The notes under the pieces: generated by a model | What the model was told of the DNA's origin: nothing | The model's input: the letters and a program-made list of their open reading frames with translations, nothing else | Database searches by the model: none | In this document: positions 36,463-46,439 of the stretch, piece by piece | How positions within the stretch are numbered: the first letter of the stretch is position 1 | How the letters are laid out: every line of letters begins with the position of its first letter | Translations under genes and position numbers: made by a program | DNA from: Physcomitrium patens | Lineage: Eukaryota; Streptophyta; Bryopsida; Funariales; Funariaceae | Reading direction: 5' to 3' | DNA length: 64,000 nucleotides | Assembly: GCF_000002425.4 (NCBI RefSeq) | Contig: NC_037272.1 | Span: forward strand, 12,598,174 to 12,662,173

Positions 36463-36492
36463 GTCGAGACTGAAGAACTCTTCAGCCTCGAC
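36463..36492 (-). promoter_or_regulatory. Hairpin just downstream of the LTR TATA box
   Basis: GTCGAGACTGAAGA (36463-36476) and TCTTCAGCCTCGAC (36479-36492) pair at 13 of 14 positions with a 2-nt gap. In element orientation it lies a few bases after the TATA box, so it falls around the expected transcript start. The other LTR has the same at 42524-42553. Confidence 0.7.
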
Positions 36493-36494
36493 TC

Positions 36495-36503
36495 CTATAT
36501 ATA
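36495..36503 (-). promoter_or_regulatory. LTR TATA box
   Basis: TATATATAT (reads the same way on the element strand) lies between the heat-shock array and the hairpin. It is the only strong TATA motif in the LTR. The equivalent in the 5' LTR, the one that would drive transcription, is at 42556-42564. Confidence 0.65.
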
Positions 36504-36536
36504 TTACTGGCCTATGGTTCTAAGGAAGTGCATCAA

Positions 36537-36768
36537 GAAGCTTCCCAAGAACTATGAAGCTTCTCGAGCAACTACCCAAGAGCTAGGAAGCTTCTCAAGT
36601 AACTTCCTAGAATCTACTAGAATATTCTAAGAATCTTCTAGAGCCTTCTAAGAGAATCTTTAGGGAATCTTCAAAGAATCTTTAGGGAATCTTTAAAGAA
36701 TATTCTAAGAGAATATTCAAGGAATCTTCTGGAAGTTTCTAGAGACTTCTTTCTAGAAGGTTCTAGAA
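36537..36768 (-). promoter_or_regulatory. Array of heat-shock elements in U3 (3' LTR copy)
   Basis: GAAnnTTC or TTCnnGAA modules with exact 2-bp gaps occur at 36537-36544, 36556-36563, 36587-36594, 36620-36627, 36631-36648 (four units, one GAG), 36665-36672, 36698-36705, 36711-36718, 36722-36749 (six units: GAA TTC GAA TTC GAG TTC) and 36751-36768 (four perfect units). All lie upstream of the TATA box in element orientation. Known heat-shock factors bind three or more such alternating units. Confidence 0.8.
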
Positions 36769-36807
36769 ACTTGTCTCTAGAAAGGTCTAAGGACTATGTC
36801 CCTAACA

Positions 36808-36821
36808 TCACCTCCTCCTTT
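36808..36821 (-). promoter_or_regulatory. Polypurine tract of the young chromovirus
   Basis: On the minus strand AAAGGAGGAGGTGA directly precedes the TGTTAGGG start of the 3' LTR. Confidence 0.7.
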
Positions 36822-36863
36822 AGCTTCGAGGTCTCCGAGAAGCAATGTTATCATCAGTCAATA

Positions 36864-37211
36864 TCAACGCAAGAAAATGAAGATCTGTCGCATAACCTCT
36901 GCTATGAACTCCAATTGTTGTTCACGAGGCAAGTGATTCAATGGTCCTTGAAGCCAACGGTAGTGGCCCACGCCTTCAACTTCTGACCAAGCATGAACCT
37001 CCGTGTCTTCATTGTGAAATTGTCCTGCAAACACTCCTTCTGGCTGACCATTGTAGGCAGGCTCAACCTCAAATACAATCACCAGCGATCTGTTGCTCGG
37101 AATCCTTCGACGTCGTTGTGGTGCAAGCGGTTCTTCATCTCGCGGTCGTCTTCGTGAGCTAGTTGCTTGAGATGACATGACAAGTGTAGTATCTTGGCTA
37201 TCCATATTCAA
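36864..37211 (-). CDS. Extra 115-codon ORF between chromodomain and 3' LTR
   Basis: It starts with ATG at 37211, 139 bp after the pol stop, and ends 42 bp before the polypurine tract. Unlike gag and pol of the same element it has no internal stop. The N-terminus is basic (RRRPRDEEPLAPQRRRR, residues about 20-37), like a nuclear-localisation or nucleic-acid-binding segment; the rest is mixed with Trp and His (HAWSEVEGVGHYRWLQG). There is no signal peptide or membrane span. Additional ORFs at this place occur in some plant Gypsy elements, but I do not recognise this one. It could be a captured host fragment, an accessory protein or a chance frame. Confidence 0.5.
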   Translation of the reverse strand: MNMDSQDTTLVMSSQATSSRRRPRDEEPLAPQRRRRIPSNRSLVIVFEVEPAYNGQPEGVFAGQFHNEDTEVHAWSEVEGVGHYRWLQGPLNHLPREQQLEFIAEVMRQIFIFLR

Positions 37212-37350
37212 AGGCTAAAACAATAAGAACAAACTTGGGCTACTAACAAAGTTCTACACTATCTTGGAGAGAATGACTACATCAACTATGGATTTTGGTG
37301 GTGCTCTCTCCTCTTTTCTGTTTTCTGGATGAGCAAGCTTCAGTAAGAAG

Positions 37351-40300
37351 CTATCGTTGAACCAGCTTGGGTTTCTCAGGATATCGTCGATGAAACTCCT
37401 GTACCTTTTGTGGCGCATTCGCGAGATTTTCGACCGGCTCCCATGTTTGTTCATTAATATCGTAACCGCTCCAATGCACAAAGTATTCTAATTTACCCCG
37501 TCTTTGCCGTGAATCCAAGACCTTTTCCACCTCGTATTCTTTGTGGTTCTCTATTTCTATGCTAGGTGGTGGACATTGTACTCTTCCAGGAAAAGACGAT
37601 TCTCGATAAGGCTCCAACAAAGAAACATGAAAGACAGGATGTACCTTCATAGTAGCTGGTAACTCCAGACGATACGCTACAGGATTGATCTGCTTCTGGA
37701 TAACAAATGGTCCCAATCTCCGATAGTCCAATTTGTCACATGGCCGCTTGGTCTTAATATTTCGTCGAAGCAGCCAAACTTTGTCTCCAATCGTGAATTT
37801 AGGTGCCTGATTCTGAAATTTGTCCGCGGATGCCTTGTAAGATTCTTGGGCAGTTTGCAATTGAAGCTTCAATGTAGTTTGAAGCTGCGAAAGCTCCTTC
37901 ACCAATCCTTCAGCTGCCGGATTGTTAATCGTTGACGAACTCCATAAGTCAAGCTTTGGATGGTATCTATAATTGGAAAAGAATGGCGTTTGTTGAGTTG
38001 ACGCATGAAGGGTGTTGTTATATGCAAACTCGGCTAGTGGTAGATATGCGACCCAATCATCTTGTTGATAATTGATGGTGTAACGTAAATATTGCTCTAA
38101 AACTTGATTCATCCGTTCTGTTTGGCCGTCCGTTTGAAGATGAAATGCCGAAGAAAGCTTGATATCCACCTTCAATATTTCAAAAAGAGATTTCCAAAAC
38201 TTTGACACAAACTGGGTTCCTCGATCCGATACGATATCATCTGGTAGACCATGATATCGATACACATTATCAAGAAAGAGTCTTGCTGTGTCTTCGCTTA
38301 ACTATGTCGTCTTGCAAGGGACAAAATGCGCCATCTTTGTAAGCCGGTCTACGACAACAAAAATGCTGTCAAATGAATTCGATGGTGGTAGATCCGTAAT
38401 AAAGTCCATGGAAACCGAAGACCATGGTCGGCGCAGAATAGGCAATGGCTGTAGAAGTCCATAAGGCCGATGTCGAGGGTTTTTGGATCTTGAACAAATG
38501 TCACAAGATACAACAAAATCTTTCACATCCTTCCACATTTGAGGCCACCAGAAATCGCGGGAAATAAGTTCCAAGGTTTTATTGAATCCAAAATGTCCCG
38601 CAGCTGGAAAGTCATGACGAGATTGAAGAACTCGGAGTCATGTTGGCCCTTTTGGGATATACAACCGCTCTTCGAAATATACTAGATCTCCTTCCATCTT
38701 GAATTTATCATCACTAGCATGTTGCTTGATATCAAGGGCTAGAGAATCTTCAATGGTTGCGGCCCATACTTGGTCGAGGAAGTCAGCATCAATTGATACA
38801 ATAGCTGCGTTGAGCCGAAATTTCTCTGGCTTCAACAATGTCGTGCACTGTTAATCAAATGCTGCATCTCCAACCTTTGGCGCGAGGTATGATCTCCTTG
38901 ATAATGCATCGGACAACCCTTGTTGCTTCCCAGACCGATAAGTAATAACAAAGTCGAACCTGGATAGCGACATACTCCACCGAGCTTGACGCCGATTCAA
39001 AACCCGAGCCGACATAAAATACTCCAAATTCTTGTGATCCGTATATATGGTCACTGGATGTGCAGTTCCTTCGAGAAAGTGGCGCCACTGTTGGAAAGAA
39101 TCTACTATAGCAAGGAGTTCCTTATCGTGGATCTCATAGTTGATCTCAGCAGCAAAGAATTTTTGAGAATAGAACGCAACTGGATGGAGCTTCTCATCTA
39201 CTCCCATCTGTGAAAGTACAGCTCCCAAAGTAAAATCCGAAGCATCTGTCTCCAAGTAAAAGGCCTTTGTAAAGTCCGGATGTACCAAGATTGGAGCTGT
39301 AGTAAATACCATCTTCAAATCTTGAAATGCTTTTTCTGCGATAGGTCCCCATTCGAGCTTGTCCTTACACGTTAACCGAGTGAGGGGGGCAGCAACTTGA
39401 GAATAATTCTTGATGAAGATCCGATAGTAGTTAGCAAATCCAAGAAAACATTGTACGTCCCTAACCGTCTTCGGAACTTCCCAAGACATGATTGCTTCCA
39501 CCTTCTTTGGATCCATCTTCAAACCTTCCGTAGTCGCGATGAATCCCAAAAACTCCATCTCAGTTTGGTGAAATAAGCACTTCTCCAATTTGGCATAGAG
39601 TCCTCGCTCCCGTAGTTTTTTGAGTACCAGACGAACGTGCTTCTCATATTCTTTCTCGTTCTTAGAAAATATCAAAATATCATCTAGATAGATGACAACA
39701 AAATCGTCTAGATGCTCTCGAAAGATGTCATTCATCATGTGTTGAAAGACCGCTGGAGCATTAGTAAGACCAAATGGCATGACATTATATTCAAAATGGC
39801 CATACCTTGTTCGGAACACTGTCTTCCATTCATCTCCTTCCTTAATTCGCACAAGGTTGTAAGCTCCCCTTAGGTCAATCTTTGTAAAGATCCTTGCACG
39901 CCCAAGTTGTTCTAGAAGACCAGAGATCAAAGGCAGTGGGTAGCGATTCTTTTTTGTCACCTTGTTGAGACCTCGATAGTCTACGCACATCCATAGTGAG
40001 CCATCCTTCTTCTTCACAAATAAGATTGGTGCCCCAGTTGGCGACTTCGAATGACGGATGAAGTTCTTGGCTAGATTCTCGTCAATGTACTTCCGCAACT
40101 CAGTCAACTCCGTCTGTGACAAATTGTAGATTGGTCCAAAAGGTGGTTGTGCTCCTTCTTGCAATTCAATGGCACAGTCATAGGGTCGATGCTCTGGCAG
40201 CATATCAGCATTCTTCTTTTCAAAGTCATCTTTGAATTCTTCATACTGCTTTGGAATAACCAAAGTCGGAGTTGCATCTTCTCAAATCAGAGTTGCGAAG

Positions 40301-40911
40301 ATGACAAGAGGTGTATTTTGCTTGGCTTCCTTCATGAAAGCCCTTGCACCTATAAACAAGAATTTGTTTCTAGACATTGTCTTGGCAGATTCCACCTTCA
40401 AGGAGTTTGTTGGAAATGTCACTTTCCGCAACTTCCAATCTATGAATGGATTATATCTATGAAGCCAAGATAGTCCCAAAATGATAGGACATGAAGGGGT
40501 CTTGATAACATTAAACATAATATTGCTCTCATGGTTTTCAAGTCGTACCTTCAATGGTTTAGTTTCATGGATAACATTGCCCGAAGACAATGGTCGTCCG
40601 TCTATGACTTCTACATGGACAGGCTTAAGTTTCTTTACAAGAGAAATATTGTGAAGCTTGGCAAACTCTTCATCTATAAAGCAAGCGGATGCACCCGAGT
40701 CTAATAAAGCATCGACTTGTAGTTCTTGAATACCCAGATGTAAAGGTACCATAAAACAATCTGAAGGTTGAGCTGAGAGAAAGGGACCTTGATTAATTTT
40801 GGATGTTGAGATGTCCAGTCGCACGGTCCCTATTGTGGCTGGGCGTCCTTGTTTTCCTGCATGCTTGTACTCCTGAGTCTTGTTGTTTGAGGCTTCTGTT
40901 TCTTCCGACAA
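37351..40911 (-). pseudogene. Pol of the young chromovirus, four internal stops
   Basis: One frame, shifted -1 relative to Gag and overlapping it, encodes in order: protease (VDALLDSGASACFID), RT (MPFGLTNAPAVFQHMM, VVIYLDDILIF), RNase H (FYLETDASDFTLGAVLSQ, TIYTDHKNLEYF), integrase (CDICSRSKNPRH zinc end, [32 protein letters not shown] for D-D-E) and a chromodomain (37539 to about 37375: [18 protein letters not shown]). There is no frameshift over about 3.5 kb. Stops lie at 40282-40284 (TGA), 38851-38853 (TAA), 38638-38640 (TGA) and 38302-38304 (TAG). Each becomes CGA, CAA, CGA or CAG if one C-to-T change is undone, so deamination is the likely cause. All catalytic residues visible are intact. 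Confidence 0.9.
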
Positions 40912-41879
40912 TCTACAGCTTTATGGCCCTCTTCTCCGCAATATAAACACAAGTTTTGTTCAAACCGTCGCTTCTTTTCCTCAGCTGTGAGGGGTTTGAA
41001 ACGTACCGCATCAATTTGCATGGGTTCAGGATCTGTGGAGTGATTCTCTGGACCTTTTGAAAATGTAGCAAATGCTCCATCATTTCTCGAGCTTGATCGT
41101 CTTTCTTGTCGTAATTCAAAGAGGCGGTTGTCACAAATAACTGCCTGAGATATAAGTTCTTCTAAAGTATCCGCCTTAGGCATGGTGATCAATAAGTTCT
41201 TGACATCATCTCTCAGTCCATATCGAAATCGTGTCATGAACGCCTTATCATTCCAATCAAGATCACATGTAAGCTGTTGAAATTTTGCAACATAGATTGC
41301 AGCAGAACATGATCCTTGTCGTAGATTTTGTATCTTTCTTTCAGCCACTCTTTCTCGATCGCTATCTCCAAACGTAGCAGTAAGTCTTTCTATGAAAGCC
41401 TCTAGGTCGTACAATATTGGAGAATCCTTCTCCAATAGTGGAGCAAACCAAGAGCGAGCATTTCCTGATAGAAGAATACCTATGAAAGCAACCTGGGTAA
41501 ATCAATTCGGATAACGAGAAGGATATAGGCGTAGGTAAAGCCGTACTTGTTGTACAAAACCTCGGAAGTTGGCTCTTGTTCCGTCAAACTTGTTTGGCAT
41601 ACTCGCTTTTGGTTCTTTCGTACTAATCCTTGAAGTATTCATAGGGGTCGTATGTGACACATGTCTTGCTTCTCTCAGTCGAATAATCTCTTGTTGTAGG
41701 CTATGAATTTTGCGTCTAGATTCTTCGGTCACTAGATCAATTTGAGGTTCTTTACTTGGATTGCGAAGAAATGTAATCTCCTTTCGTATACTATTCATAA
41801 GAGCTTGAAGATCTGCAAGAGTTGCCATTCTATTGTCTACTTGTGGAGATGCACTGTCTATGACCTGGTCTACTTCCAT
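40830..41879 (-). pseudogene. Gag of the young chromovirus, one internal stop
   Basis: Codon 1 is ATG at 41877-41879. The same frame passes a TGA at 41502-41504 and continues to 40830. Before the stop lie an N-terminal coiled-coil-like region (RRKIHSLQQEIIRLREA) and the NKFDGTRANFRGFVQQV block typical of Gypsy capsids; after it come the capsid remainder and a zinc knuckle CLYCGEEGHKAVDC (about 40949-40908). The TGA is CGA with one C-to-T change. The C-terminus overlaps the pol frame by about 80 bp. Confidence 0.85.
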
Positions 41880-41989
41880 ATTTAGAGAATAGATGGATTA
41901 AAATTTTGAGAGAAGAAGAAATTGCTAAGTCTCTTGGAGAAAATTGTAGCACTACCTGTTACTAAAACCTACTCGGAGAAAAGAAAAAA

Positions 41990-42375
41990 AACACTAAACG
42001 ATTTTAGTTTTAGAGGAGGGTAATCCACAACCTCTAAAAATGTCTCAATGCTTTCGAGAAGAGGGGTAATCCGCACTCTATCAAGAAGGCAAAGCTCTGA
42101 AATCGATGTTAATAGTCTTTTTTACTAGCTATGCTAAACAAAAAGAAGGAATTAATATCAGTCCAAGAGAGGGTAATCCGCAACCCTTAGAACGCTCAAG
42201 TATCTCCAAGGAAAGGGGTAGTCCACTCTCTGCCTCAAAGAACTAAGCTCTGATATTGTGATTGAGAAAATATCAGTTTAGAGGAAGATAATCCGCAACC
42301 CCTAAAGCGCTAGAATACCTTCAAGAAGAGGGGTAATCCGCTCTCAAACAAGAAGGATTCAGCTCTGATATTAAG
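41990..42375 (-). repeat. Leader with three imperfect repeats of about 105 bp, each starting with a primer-site-like motif
   Basis: Unit ends on the + strand read GCTCTGAAAT (near 42094), GCTCTGATATTG (near 42245) and GCTCTGATATTA (near 42363). In element orientation each unit therefore begins (A)ATATCAGAGC, close to the plant initiator-Met primer site TGGTATCAGAGC. Each unit also contains GGTAATCCGC-type words twice. The motif nearest the LTR is still about 22 bp away from it, farther than usual. Confidence 0.65.
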
Positions 42376-42396
42376 ATAAAGGTAGTCTCGACAAAC

Positions 42397-42868
42397 AGTC
42401 ACGAACACAAAATACAAACTTGAAATCTAACAAGAAGTTTAAGAAGAAGTGGCAGAACTAGATTAAACAGATGAGTACAAGAACAACACCAGAAAGGTGA
42501 GCTAGAACTCCAAGAGATGTGTTGTCGAGACTGAAGAACTCTTCAGCCTCGACTCCTATATATATTACTGGCCTATGGTTCTAAGGAAGTGCATCAAGAA
42601 GCTTCCCAAGAACTATGAAGCTTCTCGAGCAACTACCCAAGAGCTAGGAAGCTTCTCAAGTAACTTCCTAGAATCTACTAGAATATTCTAAGAATCTTCT
42701 AGAGCCTTCTAAGAGAATCTTTAGGGAATCTTCAAAGAATCTTTAGGGAATCTTTAAAGAATATTCTAAGAGAATATTCAAGGAATCTTCTGGAAGTTTC
42801 TAGAGACTTCTTTCTAGAAGGTTCTAGAAACTTGTCTCTAGAAAGGTCTAAGGACTATGTCCCTAACA
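42397..42868 (-). repeat. 5' LTR of the young chromovirus (472 bp)
   Basis: Partner of 36336-36807. It differs at 42397 (A for T, which destroys the terminal CA of the LTR in element orientation) and at two nearby G-to-A sites. Heat-shock array, TATA box and hairpin are the same, shifted by 6061. This is the copy that would promote transcription. Confidence 0.9.
42598..42829 (-). promoter_or_regulatory. Array of heat-shock elements in U3 (5' LTR copy)
   Basis: Same ten GAA/TTC clusters as in 36537-36768, at positions 6061 higher and without change. In this LTR they sit about 40-270 bp upstream of the TATA box, in the promoter position for the element's RNA. Confidence 0.8.
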
Positions 42869-42873
42869 CATGT
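42869..42873. repeat. Target site duplication, right (CATGT)
   Basis: Same five bases as 36331-36335, directly after the CCCTAACA terminus. Confidence 0.85.
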
Positions 42874-45800
42874 ATGCAACAAAAGAAAGATAATCTTTTG
42901 CTACATATGTCATAATGATTTTTAATGGTGAAAAGATATCAAGTGGTATTTTTAGCTAATATCAAGGTTTTTATAATATTTTTGAAAAAAATAATTCAAA
43001 TATTTTTTTAGAGTATTGATTCTATAATTAATTAATCAATCTTCAAGAGAAAAAACTCAAGTGCCATTTGGACCAAGCTATAGCTTATTTGCAAAATGAA
43101 TTAGCTGTATTAAAAGAATACATTGATAAAAATTTGGCTAAAAACTTCATATGCAATTCAAAATCTCAAGCAAAAGCTTTTATCTTATTTGTAAAAAAAA
43201 GATAGATTTCTAAAGATATGCATAGACTATCAAGGACTTAATAAGATCACCATCAAAAATAGATATCTCCTACATGTGATTTTAGGACTTTTTAATTAAT
43301 TCAATTAAACAAAGATCTATATAAAAATAGATCTATGAATAATATATAATCTGATCCACATTAGAGAAGGAGATGAATAAAAGATTGATTTTTAAACTAA
43401 GTATAGATATTTCAAATATAATGTCATGCCTTTTGGACTCACAAATGTACTAACTGCTTTTCAATATCTTATGAATGATGTTTTTTTTGAGAATTTCTTG
43501 ATGATTTTGTTCTTTACTATTTAAAAAAAAAAAAATCTATTTTAAGAATATAAAAGAATATAAATTTAATATTTATTGGATGTTACAAAAACTTAGAGAT
43601 GGATGATTATATGCCAAGATGGAAAAGTATGTATTCTACACTACTTAAAGTGACTTCTTAGGATATATCATTTACAAAAAAGATCTAATAATGAGTCCAA
43701 AGAAGATTTAAACTATCATAGATTGGAAGATTCTAAGAACAGTAAGAGATATACAATGCTTTTCGAGATTTGTAAATTATTATAAGATCTTTATCAAGAA
43801 CTTTTTAAAGTTGCAACTCTTTTTATATGCTTGATATATAAAGATAAACTCTAGTGGAGCAAAGAAACTGAAGCATATTTTGAAACTTTGAATATGGCAT
43901 TTAATTTTGCACCAATTTTATACTATATTAATTTTTTCAAAGCATTCTTCATAGAAATAAATGCACCAAACTTTGTTATAGGTATTCTTTTGTCACAAAT
44001 GGAAATAGATGATAAGCTCTATCTGGTAGCTTTTATTCAAGGAAATTTTTAATAGAGAAGATTGACAATAAGATCCATAAAAAAGAGCTTCTTGTAATCA
44101 TAGATTCATTTCAAAAATGTCATCATTATCTAAAAGACACTTTTAATCCAATCACTATATATATGAATCACAAGAATCTCAAGTGTTTCATATTAGCACA
44201 TATTTTGAATCATTTCTAAGCTTATTAGAGTATTAATTTTATCAAGATTTATTTTAAAGTTTATTTATCAACCTAGAAAAAAATAAGATTTATCTAACGT
44301 GCTTTCTAGATGTTTTTATCTTGTATCAAAAAAAAAGATACAACTTTTGATTAACAAAGAATGATCTTCTTGAAACCAGAGTATTTTCATCTTCAAGCCA
44401 TAAAATCAAGATTGACTATTGATTCAACCTTTGTTAAGAATATTCAATTAAGTATGTCTTTTGATTTTCTTGTTTATGATATCAAAAACAATTCTTTTAA
44501 GTCTCATGATATTTTTAAGTTTGAGTTCAAGAATAATCTATTCTATTTTAAAAAATAATTATATATTTTAAAAGACCAAGTATAATTACATATTCTTCAA
44601 TCTTGTCATGACTTTTTAGCAACTGAATATTTTGAATACAATAAGACTTTGAATCTAATATTAAAAGATTTTTAGTGGCTTCAAATATAAAAGGCAGTTA
44701 AAGACTTTGTTCAAACATGTGATATTTGTTCAAAAAAAAAAAAAAAAAAACTCTTCATCATTGACCTTATAGATTTCTTTGGCCATTACCTATTCCAAAG
44801 TAACCAAGGTCTTTTGTTTCTATAGATTTTATCCCAAATCTTTCAATTTCAAGTTTATATGATTATATATTTGTGATAGTAGACTTTTTTTTTAAGATAG
44901 CATATTTTTTATTATATACAAAATCTATCATAGGTAAAAAAATGGCTAAGCTTTTTTTCAACAACATCTATTGCTATCATGAATTATCTAAAAATATTAT
45001 ATCAAATAGAATGATTCAATTTGTATCAAGATTTTGAAAAATCTTTTTTAAGATTCTAAAGGTAGATATAAAACTCTCTTTGTCTTTTCATCGTCAAACT
45101 AATGGACAAATGGAATGAGTAAATCAAATTCTAGAGTCATATTTGAGGTGTACCATCAACTATCATCAAGATAATTGGACAATTTTTTTGCCATTCGTAA
45201 AATTTACATACAATAATTTGGTCTATTCTTCTATTCAACAAATATCTTTTTTTGCCAATTATAGTTATCACCTATAACTTCATACTTTTAAATTTTCAAA
45301 AGTTGATGATTCTATAATAGAAGAATTAATAAGTTATTTTTTAGAGCAACATGCAACAATAAAAGCATAGTTAAAAGAAGATCAAAAATAATAAAAGATC
45401 GTTATCAATGCCTATTAGAAGGAACAACTATAATTCAATGTAGATGATAAGGCATGATAACTTTATCGCAATAACAAGACTACTTATGCTTGTTACAAGT
45501 TGGACTATTGTAGGCTTGAACCTTTTTTTATTTGTAAAGTCAAACAGATTGCTTATCAATTACATCTACCAAAGTCTATGAAGATCCATTCTATATTCTA
45601 CATATCTCTTTTTGTGCCATATAAGATAATAATTATCTTAAGAAGAAAATAAATGCTACTTCTTCCTATAAAAGAAGATTATGATCAAGAATTTGAAGTG
45701 GAAGAAATCTTAGATTCAAAGCAATGCTAAAATAGATTGAAATATTTTATTCATTGGCATTGATATGATATTAATAAATTAATATAGAAGCTAATAAAAA

Positions 45801-46439
45801 ATCTTATAAATGTAGCAAAGAGGCTTGAAGCTTTTCATTGATAATATCTATCAAAATCAAAATAAAGAATATTATATCTTTGCTATAAAAAAAAAAAAGA
45901 TTTAGAGGAGATATCATTTTATTTTTTATCATTATTTATAGCTTCTGTATATTTGTAGTACTAAAGAGATGAATAACCAACAACTAAGAGATTCAAGTGA
46001 AGAGCTATCATTTGCTAAGTTATTAGATAAGACATTGTAATTGCAACAATCTTTAAAACAATGTAATTGAGGTGAAGATCTTCAAGAATGACATGTCTTT
46101 CTTTAAATAGATGGCAAGATACAATGTATTTGATATTACGATCTTGAAAGAGATTTTTAATGTTTGATAATTTTATTATAGATAGAAACAATTCCTAATG
46201 ATATTTCAAATAATATATTTGAAGAGAATTATGAAGGCTTCTACATTGATCAAATAATAGGATGGTCTTCCTACTTTGGTATGGAATACTATCAATAGTT
46301 GAGAGGCCTTATCAACTATCTTCAAAGAAAACAAAGATTAAGATATGTGGCAGATATAATTTGTTATATCTTAGATTTTTTCAACATATGATGACTACTC
46401 TTTGTGGAACTTATACCTAAAAGATACAAAGAAGAGATA
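42874..46439 (+). pseudogene. Pol remnant of decayed copy 2, right part
   Basis: RT: CHSKSQ-like block near 43150, YFKYNVMPFGLTNV near 43410-43445. RNase H: near 43960-44220 (KNLK at 44172). Linker: 44361-44558. Integrase: PFVKFTYNNLVYSSIQ and TNGQME (the TDGQTE Glu region, near 45100). A chromodomain-like tail QEFEVEEILDSKQC lies near 45690-45730. Stops are frequent. After integrase come about 500 bp of non-pol sequence (45960-46439) that is also present in the other family B copies. Confidence 0.75.

Larger units (their letters stand above)
36336..36807 (-). repeat. 3' LTR of the young chromovirus (472 bp)
   Basis: In element orientation it starts TGTTAGGGACATAG (36807 leftward) and ends GTGTCCGTGACA (36336). 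U3 is filled with heat-shock-type GAA/TTC modules (36537-36768). A TATA box lies at 36495-36503 and a near-perfect 14-bp hairpin follows it (36463-36492). It is identical to the other LTR except for three positions near the outer end. Confidence 0.9.
36336..42868 (-). mobile_element. Young Ty3/Gypsy chromovirus with heat-shock-element LTRs
   Basis: 6533 bp, flanked by CATGT duplications, with two LTRs of exactly 472 bp that differ at three sites as read here. Order on the minus strand: 5' LTR (42397-42868), repeat-rich leader, Gag, protease, RT, RNase H, integrase, chromodomain, an extra ORF, polypurine tract (36808-36821), 3' LTR (36336-36807). The integrase-chromodomain order marks a chromovirus; similarity to the chromovirus group reported from mosses and fungi (Tcn1-like) is my impression, not a computed placement. 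Five in-frame stops make it non-autonomous despite its youth. It sits inside an older relative. Confidence 0.9.

Noticed and set aside
40147..40473. Plus-strand frame opposite the chromovirus protease
   Set aside because: Antisense shadow of pol, with no features of its own.
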